A stretch of DNA of 64,000 nt from Cyanidiococcus yangmingshanensis (lineage: Eukaryota > Rhodophyta > Bangiophyceae > Cyanidiales > Cyanidiaceae), in the NCBI GenBank assembly GCA_013995675.1, contig VWRR01000001.1:744001-808000 (forward strand), read 5' to 3'. Positions 38,799 through 49,626 of this stretch are shown piece after piece. The stretch's first letter is position 1, and each line of letters starts with the position of its first letter. The notes below the pieces were generated by a model that worked only from the letters and a program-made list of their open reading frames with translations, was not told where the DNA came from and made no database searches. The position numbers and the translations under genes are program-made.

Positions 38799-40172
38799 TT
38801 ATGCATGATCGTCGGGGTACAGAAAACGCACTGGGGCCTGTAAAGCGCCGCGATCCAGCTGCGCGTAGACGATTCCCGCTTCCTCAAAGGGAAAACTACG
38901 AACATTTCTACAGAACAGCGCCAGCGGTTCCCAGAAATCACTCAAGATATCACGCACAATACCCATTCGGCGACGCTTATCGTAACGACCCGCTAACCAT
39001 GGCGGTATCTCACTCACCTGGGAGAAGAGAATCTGCGCATGGCTGCGATGGACGCGCGTCGACCCGAGCGCCCCCAGCGGCTGTCCTGTCGCTTTACGGC
39101 CGTACCAAGAGCCGACGACCACGCGTCCCGAGGGTCGTACCAGTTGCAGCGCGGTATCCAGTCCCGAAATCGAGCCAGATGCCTCCAGTACAATATCAAA
39201 TCGAGGCTCCAAACGTACCCTCATCGGCACCTCATCCGCATCGACGACATGCCATCGCACCGACGGGCCTATCGTCTCCCTCAGTGCGCCCTCGAGCTGT
39301 TCACGGCGCGACGCCAGTGACTCAACAATGAGCCATGTGCTTGAAGGGAAGAGGCGCACACCAACGAGTGCCATCACGGACCCGTACAACCCAGCGCCGA
39401 CGACCGCCAAACGATCGCCAACCACCGGGGCCGCATCCTGAAGCCAACACACAACCGTTTCCACGACAGAGACCAGTTGGGGACACGAAAGCACCAGCTC
39501 TCGAACGGGTTCTTTCCAATCATCCAAAAAGATGAAGACTTCGTCGTCGCGAACGATGTGCTCTTCCGCGTGGCTCGCGAGCAAAAAGACGAGTTTTCCG
39601 AGCCAGCGCTCGACGGGTAGAGATGCGCCAACCTCGACCACCTGGCCACACAAGCAGTAGCCATACGGGGTCGGATACACGCTTTTCTCGTCATCGACCC
39701 CAGCTGTTTCCTTATAAGCCGGTATGGTTGCATCCAGCGCTTCATCCGGTACGATTTGTCCCCTGTACAACAAGAGCTCGGTTCCAGCACTCACGCCTGA
39801 ACAAAGCGAGCGAACACGAACTTCATTCGGTTCCAGCCGCCGCTCTATCGTCGTGTCACGGACAATCTCCACACGTCGGGGACCCGCAAACACCAGCTGT
39901 CTCCGGGTTGCTGTCGTCGACGTTGCCCCAACGACGCTAGCCATGGCGCGCGAGTCCCCAGTCGCTGCCGAGACTCTCAGGGTCTCGTTCGTTCCAAGCG
40001 CGCCGCGGCACGCAATCCCGACCGATACAGCCGCAGCCACGTCGTCTCGCGGTGTCGGCCTCGCACCCGAGACCCGATCCATGCATCTCTCGAGCCGTGG
40101 CCTCTGCTCGTGCATGGCTGGTGCGAATACTTGCTCCGACCAATATTGAGCTTTTCCGGCGGCGGACACCAT
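38799..40172 (-). CDS. Medium-chain dehydrogenase/reductase (MDR) family protein, BchC-like group
   Basis: 457 residues from ATG 40172; ATG 39947 (MASVVGATSTTATRRQLVFA) is an alternative. The first ~75 residues could be a targeting peptide. The MDR fold is seen in SGVSAGTELLLYRGQIVPDE, YGYCLCGQVVEVGASLPVER, the NAD(P)-binding loop LAVVGAGLYGSVMALVGVRL, and FDIVLEASGSISGLDTALQL followed by GRVVVGSW. The SGVSAGTELxxYRG motif and the absence of the usual structural zinc cysteines place it with the zinc-free subgroup that includes BchC-like dehydrogenases. Substrate cannot be told from the sequence. Frame intact. Confidence 0.8.
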   Translation of the reverse strand: MVSAAGKAQYWSEQVFAPAMHEQRPRLERCMDRVSGARPTPRDDVAAAVSVGIACRGALGTNETLRVSAATGDSRAMASVVGATSTTATRRQLVFAGPRRVEIVRDTTIERRLEPNEVRVRSLCSGVSAGTELLLYRGQIVPDEALDATIPAYKETAGVDDEKSVYPTPYGYCLCGQVVEVGASLPVERWLGKLVFLLASHAEEHIVRDDEVFIFLDDWKEPVRELVLSCPQLVSVVETVVCWLQDAAPVVGDRLAVVGAGLYGSVMALVGVRLFPSSTWLIVESLASRREQLEGALRETIGPSVRWHVVDADEVPMRVRLEPRFDIVLEASGSISGLDTALQLVRPSGRVVVGSWYGRKATGQPLGALGSTRVHRSHAQILFSQVSEIPPWLAGRYDKRRRMGIVRDILSDFWEPLALFCRNVRSFPFEEAGIVYAQLDRGALQAPVRFLYPDDHA

Positions 40173-40687
40173 CTCCTACTCGAATCGATTCACTCGAGAG
40201 CGCTCCATCGAACGATCCTATCAGCGAGCATTCGCCCAAATCGCCCTGACTGCATCCCTAAAAGACAGATCGCAGCAACGTCCGATCCTCCGTAGCGACC
40301 GCAGCAGCAGAACGAAGCATCGATCCAGATCGGAACGGCAGGATGACGCCACCACCCGTGCTCTGCGCTTCCTTGGCGCATGAGCGGGTGCGATCGATCA
40401 ACACGCGCAGCACCGAGCGCGCATGGACGTGTCGCTTGTGTCAATCGGGCCGCCCATGGGCAGGAACGCGCCACAGTTCATGATGCAGCCAAGCGATGCG
40501 CGCGCTGTTCATTCCGTCGCGCGCAATTTTCAATCCGGACCAGCGCCGGGGGCGGCGTGCACAACACACCGGTATTCGGTTCGGTCCACGACGAGTGGCG
40601 CAGATGCGCACGCACGCATCCGCGTCCGTGTTGTAGACCGAATTAACGTTGCGCTGGTTGCGGTGCGCAGTGTGTGTGTGGCGCCTC
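40173..40687. other. Divergent intergenic region, MDR / RING
   Basis: About 515 bp between two divergent starts; both promoters should be here. It is GC-rich, with many short shadow frames and no recognisable element. Confidence 0.45.
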
Positions 40688-41311
40688 ATGGCCACGTTAG
40701 CGGCTGTACAGGAAGGGACGGTGCAGCTGCAGTTCTCGTGTCCTATTTGCTACGTTGATGAGGTGCCGGAGAACGACCAGCTCATCCTGCCCGAGTGTGG
40801 ACATCGTTTCTGTGCTCATTGTATCTTGACGTGGTCAACAGTGCGTTCGACGTGTCCGCTTTGCAAGGGGTCGTTTGAGGCGGCGCTCGTGCGTCGTGCA
40901 CTGGACGGTACACCGCTGGCGCCGGGTACTTGGCGGCTCGAGCCGCTGGCGCTCCTACGTCGGGCGCCGTGGTTGGTGGCGAACAGCTTTGGTGCGGCGC
41001 TCGCGTCGGCAGGTGAGGCGAACGGACCCGGGACGGTGGCTGGCGCGCTGACACCACCACCGTGGTACAGTGTCGAGTCGACTGCGATCATCTTGGAGAC
41101 TGCAGTGGAGCAGGATGACGCGGAGGAGGCGCGAGAGCAAGCCTTTTGGGAACAGGAGGCCTATGAGGCAGAGCTCCAAGCGACCCCGTTCCTCATCGGG
41201 AATCGTCGGTTTGGCGCTGGTGGCTATATTCGCGGAGAGCGCCTCTACGGACGGCCGACGCGTCGATACCACCGCTCGGGACGCAAGTCGCGCGCTCCGT
41301 TGGATGCGTAG
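40688..41311 (+). CDS. RING-finger (C3HC4) protein, probable E3 ubiquitin ligase
   Basis: 207 residues from ATG 40688 (the frame begins with TTG at 40649). A RING domain occupies residues ~17-62: CPICYVDEVPENDQLILPEC, GHRFCAHCILTW, CPLCKGSF, with all eight metal ligands in C3HC4 order and the conserved Trp and Pro that contact E2 enzymes. The remainder is Ala/Leu-rich, then acidic (VEQDDAEEAREQAFWEQEAY), then a basic Arg/Gly/Tyr tail. No membrane segment. It is convergent with SMC4, with only 33 bp between stops. The substrate is unknown. Confidence 0.85.
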   Translation: MATLAAVQEGTVQLQFSCPICYVDEVPENDQLILPECGHRFCAHCILTWSTVRSTCPLCKGSFEAALVRRALDGTPLAPGTWRLEPLALLRRAPWLVANSFGAALASAGEANGPGTVAGALTPPPWYSVESTAIILETAVEQDDAEEAREQAFWEQEAYEAELQATPFLIGNRRFGAGGYIRGERLYGRPTRRYHRSGRKSRAPLDA

Positions 41312-41344
41312 ATGTTTAGGCGACCACTGCAACACCGCGCTCTT

Positions 41345-44300
41345 TTATGAGCGCGGCGACTGCACAGATGCAAACGTCTGATAAGAGGCGTCCCGGATGC
41401 CGCTCGCTTTGGTGGCCGTCGTCAGCGAGGCCAACGCCCGCGGTGATAACTCCTTGTCTCCAGCCTCTTCTAACTGAGTTGCAGCGCGGTTCTCCTTTTC
41501 GAGCGGCGCTTGGACAGAATCGCCGGGTAGGGCGACGACAGCGCCCGGGTCCAGCGCCACACTGTAACTGGTATGGTGGATCTTGTAGACGCCCACGAGC
41601 CGACTGGCGAGCTCGAACATGTCGTTGCGCAACGAGATGATAAAAAACTGGGCATCACGAGCTCGTTCGTGGATGTAATGAGCGACAATACTGACGTTCT
41701 TAAAGTCCAGCGCAGCATCAATCTCGTCCATGACGTAAAATGGCGTTGGTTTGTAGTGATGCAAGGCGAAGACCAGCGCCAGACTGGAGAGGGTTTTTTC
41801 GCCGCCCGAAAGGTTGGCGATATTCTTCCATGTCTTCTTGGGCGGCCGCACCGTGAAAACGATCCCTTCCGAGAACGGATCCAGCGAGTCAATGAGCTCA
41901 AGCTCAGCATCGCCGCCGAGCGTGATCATCTGATACATCTCCTTCAGCTTGGTGGTGATGACGGCAAAGCCTGTCATGAAGGTTTCGAGACGCCGCTTTC
42001 GTAGTTCATCGAGCTCGCGACGCCTGCCGTCACGTCGTTCGGTGAGTGTATCCAGCTCGGCCATTCGCACCCGATACTCCTCCTCTTTTTTGCGATATTC
42101 ATCAATCGCATTCAGGTTCGGTTTCAGCTGTGCGAGGCTTTGCTCCAGGGCGACGATCTCCAGTTCGAGTCGCTCGATGGTGTCGAGGAGTGCCTTCGAG
42201 CCAGGCGCTGATGACATTCGGCGTCGCCGACCGCGACGCGTTCGACCATCTGTCTGCTCCGCAAGCGAGCTCGATCCAGCGACCTCGGACTCGCTCTGGT
42301 GTTCATCGTCGTTTTCGTCCTTGGCAGAATCATGTAGCTCCTCGTCGCCTGCCGCGGAATCTTCCGCAAACAAGAGTGGCATGCTTTCCTCGATCTCCAA
42401 CATGGACTGACGCGAGGCAATGGCCTGATGGCGGTGTTCCTGAACCTGGGCCTGTGCTCTTTGAAGCTCCGACGCGAGTTTCTCAAGACTACTGGTGATT
42501 TCGAGCTCGCGACGTCGCCAGCTCTGCAACGCATTCTGATGTCTGCCGATCTCTGTCTGAATCTGCTGCAGAACATTTTGTTTTTCTTTCAAGTTCTGAT
42601 CGAGTTCGTGCTGTGCCTGCAGAATGGTTGCAGCTTGCCGTTCAAGCTCACCGAGCTCGGCATCTCGTTGTTCCCGTTGCTCCTCAAGTTTTTTTCTCTC
42701 CGCACTGGCGCCTTGGATGGCGTCCACAGCCTTGTTCAACGTCTCTAATGCTGACTCCATGGCGATCTGTGCGGAACCGAGGGCCTGCGTGTTGGCATCG
42801 AGCGTTTCGCGCAGCCCGGCTACGGCGGAACGGGCTTGTTCCAGCCGCTTGCCACCTACAGCCAAAATGCGCTCCTGGTGTTTTTGAATCTGCACTTCGA
42901 GTTCAGCTGCCGCGGCGTCCGCTTGAGCGCATTCTCGTTCGAGTTGCGGAATGTGCGCTTCAAGGTGGCGAAGCTCGTTCGATTCCTCGTCAGTGAGCGC
43001 TTGTTTAGCGCTCTGTTGACGCAACAGACGCACCTGTGCCTTGGTATCCCCGAGTCGCTGGTCTATGCTGGACAGCTCCAATCGAGTGCGCTCAAGAGCC
43101 TGATTGGCCGATCGCAAATGTTCCATGCAGGTATCTCGTTTTCGCTCGCCTTCAGCAAGCGTCGCAATGGCGGCAGCAGCGGTCTTTTCGGCTTTTGCGA
43201 GCGTCTCTGTAGACACTGACGTTGCACCAAACTTGCTATTTGGATCTGTCCCAGCCTGTTTGGCATCAGAGCCAGGGACATTGCGTCTGACAGCTGAGCG
43301 CGAACGGGAGCTGCCAGTATCGCCGCCGCCGCCGCCGCACATGGTACCCGAGGTCTCAATGAGCTGGCCAGCCTGGGTAACGACACGATTCCTCCGTGTT
43401 GGCTGAAATGCGATACGCGTGGCCTGCTCCAGGTCACGTGCAACCAATGTGTTTCGCAGGACGAAATAAAATGGCAGTCGACATGGCCCGTTTGGAACTT
43501 GCAAGAGATCAAAGAGGCGTGGCACATTCTCTGGTGCGGGGTAGTTGTTTTGCTCCATTGCCGGCTGGAGATGTTGGATTTTGCTCAAGATGATGAATGT
43601 GGCCCGACCCAGCTTATGGTCGCGGAGTAATTCAATGCAGGCTTGTGCATCATCAACGTCTTCCACAACGAGATGATCCAGAGCGCCTCCAGCAGCGGCT
43701 TCGAGGGCGGCACCATACGGCGGCGGCACATCACCCAAGTCGCCAAGTCGTCCAACAAAGCCACGAATGGCTCCGCGTCGAGCCGCCTCCCACAACGTAT
43801 TCAGCATTCGACTGCGACCGCTTGTGTCTGCGAGCGAGGCGCTCGCTTCTTCGGCAAGGCGGCGAAGTCGGCTGAGCTCCTTGCGTGCCGCCTCCTCAGT
43901 CTGCCGCGCGGCTTGGAGTGCACTCTCCGCCCGGTTGAGTGCGTCTTTTGCGGCATTGGCGCCTGGTTTCAGGTGGTTTTCAATCTGCGAATGGGCCTCA
44001 TCGTGTTCCTTTTCCAGTTTGGCCGCGAGTTCTTCGGCGGCTTTCAGCTCGAGTTCGGGGGCCAACCGTTTTGATTCGAGCAACTGAAGACGCTGTAGAG
44101 CAATACACAAGCGTTGTCGAGCCATATCAGCAGTTTCGCGAATGGGCAACAGTTCAGTCTGCTTGCGCTCCATTTCAGACCGCAGATCCGCAGTCTTGTC
44201 TCGCAGAGACTCGTAAACATTTTGTAATGCGGCCTCGCTTTCTTCGAGCTCCTTGGTGATTCGAAGACGAGCATTCTGCAGGTCCCGGATCTGATTCTGG

Positions 44301-45640
44301 GCAGCTTCACGCGCGCGTTCTTGCTCGGTTCGCCGGTGCTCCTCAGCGCGAATGGTGCCTGTGATCTTCTTTTCGCGCTGGACCAGATGCTTGTGTTCTT
44401 CGCGAATTCTCACGTCGCGGCGCTCGAGCTCCGTGAATTCCTCCCGCAGCGCTGCTAGCGCTTTTTCTAGTTCATTCAGCTCCTGCTTGGCCTCCGTTTG
44501 GCGCTTAAGCAAAATCTGGACCTGCGCCTCCGCCTCAGCGTGTTGCCCGCGCTCCACTTCCAGCTGAGCTTTGGTCTGGTTGTGCTTGCTTTCATACTCA
44601 GCCGCCGTTTGCGCGAGTCGCTCTGCCTGGGCATCATGCAATCGCATACGTTTCTCATGAATATCGTGCTCAAGGACGATGTACTGCTCCGCTTCGAATT
44701 TGGCCTCCTCAAGCGCTTCGCGTTCTTTATCAACGGCTTTGAGTCGATTTAATCGCACAGTGCGCTCCTCATTGAGTTCTTCGAGCTCCTTGGTGGCCTC
44801 TTCAATAGGCGCGACCAAGGCGTTCGATCCGATAATATCCTCGAGATACTCGAGGAGACCCGTCTCGTGCGGAGTGGACGCTTTGGGCTTCATCAGCGAG
44901 ATCTGTTCTACCTCGCCTTGAAGTATCAGAAACCGGTTATTGTCGAGGTCAATGCCTTTGTCTCGAAGGAAGCGCTGCACTTCCGTATAGGTTGCCGCTT
45001 CGCCATTTAAGAAATACGATGAAACGTTGCTTCGAGTCGCAGTGCGCGAGACCGTGAACTCGCTTCCATCAATATCTTCGTCTGGATCGTCTTCGCTGGC
45101 GTATTCTCGGTCGACGATTTCTGCAAAGTCAATCGTAACGGTAGCTTGGCTCGCCTCAGAATAGGCCTCGGAGCGATGAATCAACTCGCTCACCTTGTTC
45201 GAGCGCATCTGCTTGGCCCGTTTCCCAAACACGAACAAGATAGCATCAATGATGTTTGACTTGCCGCTTCCGTTGGGCCCCACAGTGGCGTTAAATTGAC
45301 GGTGCAAGGGTCCGATTCGGACGCGCCCTCCATAGGACTTGAAGTTCTCTAAGGTGATCGTTCGAATCACCAGTCGCCGTTTTATTTCACTCTGAACCTG
45401 CATAGAACTGCTTTCGCACTTTGTTTCCATTCCAGAACCAGAAAACGTCTCTTTTACATCCATGGTGGCAAGTTCTTCAACTTGGCGATGACCCGTCGAA
45501 ACGTAGACTTTTGGTGCGTTAAGAAGCGCGTGCTGTGCGCAAACCGCCAGGGGGCGAATCGCTTGCACCAGGAACGAGACGCGACCGCGCAGGGATTTGA
45601 AATCCAGAACGGCTTTGCGCGCCACGCCATGTGTGTCCAT
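41345..45640 (-). CDS. SMC4: SMC4 condensin subunit
   Basis: 1431 residues from ATG 45640, complete. Core ATPase of condensin, which with SMC2 compacts mitotic chromosomes. Walker A GPNGSGKSN lies at about 121-129 within ITLENFKSYGGRVRIGPLHR and the following bases. The motif GLLEYLEDIIGS is characteristic of SMC4. Two long coiled coils rich in Glu, Ala, Gln and Arg flank a hinge near residues 590-720 (GAIRGFVGRLGDLGDVPPPY; GGALDHLVVEDVDDAQACIE; IETSGTMCGGGGGDTGSS). The signature LSGGEKTLSSLALVFALHHY, the Walker B PFYVMDEIDAALD and the D-loop are near residue 1280-1315. An extra ~85 residues precede the ATPase head. A later ATG (45463) is a possible start. No frame breaks over 4.3 kb. Confidence 0.97.
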   Translation of the reverse strand: MDTHGVARKAVLDFKSLRGRVSFLVQAIRPLAVCAQHALLNAPKVYVSTGHRQVEELATMDVKETFSGSGMETKCESSSMQVQSEIKRRLVIRTITLENFKSYGGRVRIGPLHRQFNATVGPNGSGKSNIIDAILFVFGKRAKQMRSNKVSELIHRSEAYSEASQATVTIDFAEIVDREYASEDDPDEDIDGSEFTVSRTATRSNVSSYFLNGEAATYTEVQRFLRDKGIDLDNNRFLILQGEVEQISLMKPKASTPHETGLLEYLEDIIGSNALVAPIEEATKELEELNEERTVRLNRLKAVDKEREALEEAKFEAEQYIVLEHDIHEKRMRLHDAQAERLAQTAAEYESKHNQTKAQLEVERGQHAEAEAQVQILLKRQTEAKQELNELEKALAALREEFTELERRDVRIREEHKHLVQREKKITGTIRAEEHRRTEQERAREAAQNQIRDLQNARLRITKELEESEAALQNVYESLRDKTADLRSEMERKQTELLPIRETADMARQRLCIALQRLQLLESKRLAPELELKAAEELAAKLEKEHDEAHSQIENHLKPGANAAKDALNRAESALQAARQTEEAARKELSRLRRLAEEASASLADTSGRSRMLNTLWEAARRGAIRGFVGRLGDLGDVPPPYGAALEAAAGGALDHLVVEDVDDAQACIELLRDHKLGRATFIILSKIQHLQPAMEQNNYPAPENVPRLFDLLQVPNGPCRLPFYFVLRNTLVARDLEQATRIAFQPTRRNRVVTQAGQLIETSGTMCGGGGGDTGSSRSRSAVRRNVPGSDAKQAGTDPNSKFGATSVSTETLAKAEKTAAAAIATLAEGERKRDTCMEHLRSANQALERTRLELSSIDQRLGDTKAQVRLLRQQSAKQALTDEESNELRHLEAHIPQLERECAQADAAAAELEVQIQKHQERILAVGGKRLEQARSAVAGLRETLDANTQALGSAQIAMESALETLNKAVDAIQGASAERKKLEEQREQRDAELGELERQAATILQAQHELDQNLKEKQNVLQQIQTEIGRHQNALQSWRRRELEITSSLEKLASELQRAQAQVQEHRHQAIASRQSMLEIEESMPLLFAEDSAAGDEELHDSAKDENDDEHQSESEVAGSSSLAEQTDGRTRRGRRRRMSSAPGSKALLDTIERLELEIVALEQSLAQLKPNLNAIDEYRKKEEEYRVRMAELDTLTERRDGRRRELDELRKRRLETFMTGFAVITTKLKEMYQMITLGGDAELELIDSLDPFSEGIVFTVRPPKKTWKNIANLSGGEKTLSSLALVFALHHYKPTPFYVMDEIDAALDFKNVSIVAHYIHERARDAQFFIISLRNDMFELASRLVGVYKIHHTSYSVALDPGAVVALPGDSVQAPLEKENRAATQLEEAGDKELSPRALASLTTATKASGIRDASYQTFASVQSPRS

Positions 45641-47445
45641 CTATGTACATTATCGTGCTGATTATGACAGATTTGTCACGCGATGGACGCGATCCGCTCG
45701 GCCAATGGACGACGAAGACTGGTGCGTATCCCGCCCTGGCGTGCTCGTCGGATGGCCAGTTCTGGTGATGCCTCTTTATGATATCGGGTCGTTTCGCATT
45801 GCTACGGACATGGGTCGAGTCCAGGGCTCTCCATCATGCAAGCATGCCCGGCAGAATCAGGTGAGGACTGAATGACCTCGATGCGGCTCGTTGCACTCCG
45901 TAGGGATCATGCGTCCCTGTCCGGATACGCGTTGCGGCGTTGACCCGATCGAATGGGCTTCTCTTTGATATTGATCACGATCAGTAGTGTCCGGACCATG
46001 GTTTTTGGATGCGCCCACATGCGGCGTTCGTCTGGGACATATGCTGGTGATTCGCACTCATCAGTGATGAACCAATCATGCAACGCCGAGGATCGTGCCG
46101 TGTGACCTTATATGTCGCTGAACGCATCGTCGCAAAATCAAGTCAAGCTGATATTTGGTTTCGCGATGAACCCAGGCGGGACCGCGAGCCTCTAAAAACC
46201 CTCTCTGCAGCCCAATGATCACTGCAGCTGTGACAGGGATCTGCATGGCTTGGCATCGCCCGCGTTTCTCGAGGGAAGCGCCTCTCGTCATGATCATCAT
46301 CGTGGAACTCGATGCACCAGCTTGCAAAGGCCAGTTGCATCAAGAACGATTCGTAACGGGTCAAATCCGTTTTACTACGACCTTTTTTGCTGATCGAATG
46401 ACGATTGGTGCTGCACTCTGGCCTTGGGACATCGGGTTTGCGTGTTCGTCCAAATGGTGTGGTCTACCAAATCGGATGGCTTGGAGGCTCGGCGACGCAA
46501 GGAGCGAGCGAATCCCTACAGGGGCATGTGTGTGATCCATGCCCTATGTGCACCTGAGCCACGATTTTTCTGTTCGTCACGAATAGATCTCAGAACCGAC
46601 TTGCCAAACGCTGGGACATCACTTCAGTGTCCGATTCAGCACCGCGCTGTCAACACATTCGAGTCACTGATATCTAGGCTTGCATGCGCAGCTCGTTATC
46701 ACTAGATTGTCACATAAGTGGCCCGTATCGATCTTATTTCCGGATACTGACCACAAGCCCTGGACTTTAGGATTTTCGCATCTGTGGATATTCTCTCTCG
46801 TCGAGAGGTGCGTCGCTTCTGTATCTCGATGCCTCATCCGGTCTTTTCGAAGCTTGGAACGGCGCTTTTTCACGCGAGTCTCCTTGTCCCACAGATCATG
46901 TCTCGGTCTGCGCCTCTCATCGAATGCGTCTTTCCCAATAACCAAGAATCTTTCAAAGCAACGAGAATCGATCCTTCTCTGGTCGGGTCCGAACAGGAGA
47001 GCACGCTGGCTTGCTTTCCTATGCTCGTCATCTATGGCTGAGAACGTACCGCCCGACTCGCCTATTGTATGCATTCCCCCATGAATACGAATGACATCAA
47101 TGCCTTCACTCAATTGATGACTACATACGGTACGGAGCTCGTGTCATTCCCGAATTTCCCAGACTGAGCATATGCCTTGATGAATCATGCGTTCAAGCGT
47201 ACTCGTTGGAGGCCATCAACATCGCCGGTGGTCCCGGCGGTTCGCGCAAATGGCTCGCGTTTGCTACACGAACTTGCCGCTGTATCGCGACGCGTATCGT
47301 CTCGCTGGTAGCGGCTTTGTAGAGCTCATCTCCAGAGTGGTGTGCTTCCTAGACAGAACGAGGCTGCTAGCGATTTCACTTTAGCTTCTGAACATCCCGC
47401 ACGCTGAACGACGGGCCGTAACAAGGAGAGGCCGCGCCGAGCAAC
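45641..47445. other. Intergenic region
   Basis: 1.8 kb between the divergent SMC4 and threonyl-tRNA synthetase genes, the longest empty stretch after 4.5-6.4 kb. Frames of up to 149 codons occur (46664-47113 minus, TTG start; 46680-47084 plus) but overlap each other and match nothing. A short palindrome, GCATGC-rich, lies near 45833-45847. No tRNA was recognised. Confidence 0.4.
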
Positions 47446-49626
47446 ATGGCAAACCAAGTCAATATTGGTGATCTTGCTCTCAACGAGGAGCATCGACCTA
47501 CCCGTGCCACATCTGAAGCGGAGGCGCCGGAATTTGTCAAGCACCGAATTAACTGCTGGGATCGTTTTCGATCCGCCAAGCAGACACCGGATCGGTCGCC
47601 AGGTTCCAACAAGGATGAGATCAAGATACAGTTGCCAGACGGAACGCACTTGCCGGGTACTCGATATCAGACCACACCTATGGATGTGGCTCGCAGCCTA
47701 GGTGCTGAGGTCGCTGAACGTGCAGTTGTAGCGGTCGTCAACCAGGAACTCTGGGATATGAACCGGCCTTTGGAATGCGACTGCAGCGTCGACTTTCGCA
47801 CGTTTGAGACACCAGAGGGACAGGCAGTGTTATGGCATTCGACGGCGCATATGCTTGGTGAGGCCATGGAGTACAAATACCGTGGGGAGCTGTGTATTGG
47901 GCCGCCAGTCGAGGACGGTTTCTATTACGACATCTATCTCGGCGATCGGGCGATAGGCGAGGAGGACCTGAGCGACCTCGAGCAACGCATCCAGCGCATC
48001 ATGAAAGACAAAGGACGCACGTTTGAGCGAATGGAGCTCACCAAAGACGAGGCTCTGGAAATGTTTGGTTACAATCGGTTCAAGTGTGAGCTTATTCGAA
48101 AGCTCGCTGAGGGCGAAACCATTACCGCTTACCGCGACGGCCCCTTCATCGATCTGTGTCGCGGTCCCCATGTGCCGGCCTGTGGGCGCATCAAGGCAAT
48201 GAAACTCACTCGTCTCGGCCAGGCCTACTGGCTAGGCAAGGCCGAGAACCCCTCTCTTCAGCGGGTGTATGGGATTTCGTTTCCGGACAAGCGGCTTCTG
48301 AAAGAGTGGGAGAAACGCATGGAGGAGGCGGCCAAACGAGACCACCGCAAAATCGGACGCGAACAAGAGCTCTTCTTCTTTCACCCATACAGTCCTGGGA
48401 GCTGTTTCTTCCTACCTCACGGCACGCGGATTTATAACCGCCTGCTGGAATTCATGCGACGGGAGTACTGGCGTCGAGGTTACGAAGAAGTGCTAACGCC
48501 AACAGTCTTCGATTTCGCACTTTGGGAGACCAGCGGCCATGCCGCGAACTATCGAGACAACATGTTCAGCTTCGAAGTGGAACAGCGAGAGTTTGGTCTC
48601 AAGCCCATGAACTGTCCATCGCATTGTTTGATCTTTGCGCACCGCATACGTTCGCATCGGGAGTTGCCGCTGCGCCTCGCAGACTTTGGAATTTTACACC
48701 GCAATGAACTCAGCGGGGCCCTAACTGGTCTGACGCGTGTTCGCAAATTTGAGCAGGACGATGCCCACATATTCTGCACGCCCGAACAGGTTGAATCAGA
48801 AGTTCTCAACTACCTCGAGTTCCTCAAACATGTATATACCATCTTCGGCTTCGAGTTTGAGTTGGAGCTCTCGACTCGACCGGAGAAATTTATGGGAGAC
48901 TCAGCACTTTGGGATCAAGCTGAATCGATGTTGGCGCAAGCGCTCTACCGTTTCACCGGCAGACAACGCGATGAACCTGGTGGCTGGCGCCTGAACCCCG
49001 GAGACGGAGCCTTCTACGGGCCCAAGATCGATATCAAGGTCTTTGACGCCTTACAACGGCGACATCAATGTGCAACAGTTCAGCTGGATTTTCAACTTCC
49101 CATTCGATTTGACCTGCGCTATGCAGCGGCGAGTGTGAGCCCATCAGACGACAAGGCAGCGCCACCAGAACCAACGAGTGCCCCTGATCTCGACGGTGGC
49201 GATACCGCTGCGACCTGTCGCGAAATTCACCGCCCGGTCATGATCCACCGAGCGATATTCGGCTCTTTTGAGCGCTTCATAGGGATCATCACCGAACACT
49301 ATGGCGGCAAGTGGCCATTTTGGCTCTCGCCGAGACAGGTCGCGATCGTGCCGGTCAGTGATCGCTTTCTGTCGTATGCTCGTCAGGTATCCCAGCGCAT
49401 TCACGAGGCTGGCATCTTTGTCGATGTCGATGCCTCTGATCGGAAGCTGGCCAAAAAGATCCGGGAAGCACAGCTCGCTCAGTACAATTACATTCTCGTG
49501 GTCGGCGAGAAGGAGCAAGCCGATGGAACCGTGAACGTGCGCACCCGAGATAACGAGGTCCACGGAGAGCGCACCGTCGACAGTTTGATCTCTGAATTCA
49601 AGCAGTGCATGGAGCGTTTTCAATAA
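47446..49626 (+). CDS. THRS: Threonyl-tRNA synthetase
   Basis: 726 residues from ATG 47446 (MANQVNIGDLALNEEHRPTR). Charges tRNA-Thr. Domain order: TGS (EIKIQLPDGTHLPGTRYQTT), the editing/SAD domain with HSTAHMLGEAM and DLCRGPHVPACG, the class II catalytic core and the anticodon-binding domain. In the core the zinc-binding Cys lies in LKPMNCPSHCLIFAHRIRSH; motif 2 is FGILHRNELSGALTGLTRVR with KFEQDDAH; motif 3 is MIHRAIFGSFERFIGIITEH. An insert of ~30 Pro/Asp/Ala-rich residues (VSPSDDKAAPPEPTSAPDLD) lies before motif 3. The N-terminus is not obviously a transit peptide, so a cytosolic enzyme is favoured; dual targeting cannot be excluded. Confidence 0.96.
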   Translation: MANQVNIGDLALNEEHRPTRATSEAEAPEFVKHRINCWDRFRSAKQTPDRSPGSNKDEIKIQLPDGTHLPGTRYQTTPMDVARSLGAEVAERAVVAVVNQELWDMNRPLECDCSVDFRTFETPEGQAVLWHSTAHMLGEAMEYKYRGELCIGPPVEDGFYYDIYLGDRAIGEEDLSDLEQRIQRIMKDKGRTFERMELTKDEALEMFGYNRFKCELIRKLAEGETITAYRDGPFIDLCRGPHVPACGRIKAMKLTRLGQAYWLGKAENPSLQRVYGISFPDKRLLKEWEKRMEEAAKRDHRKIGREQELFFFHPYSPGSCFFLPHGTRIYNRLLEFMRREYWRRGYEEVLTPTVFDFALWETSGHAANYRDNMFSFEVEQREFGLKPMNCPSHCLIFAHRIRSHRELPLRLADFGILHRNELSGALTGLTRVRKFEQDDAHIFCTPEQVESEVLNYLEFLKHVYTIFGFEFELELSTRPEKFMGDSALWDQAESMLAQALYRFTGRQRDEPGGWRLNPGDGAFYGPKIDIKVFDALQRRHQCATVQLDFQLPIRFDLRYAAASVSPSDDKAAPPEPTSAPDLDGGDTAATCREIHRPVMIHRAIFGSFERFIGIITEHYGGKWPFWLSPRQVAIVPVSDRFLSYARQVSQRIHEAGIFVDVDASDRKLAKKIREAQLAQYNYILVVGEKEQADGTVNVRTRDNEVHGERTVDSLISEFKQCMERFQ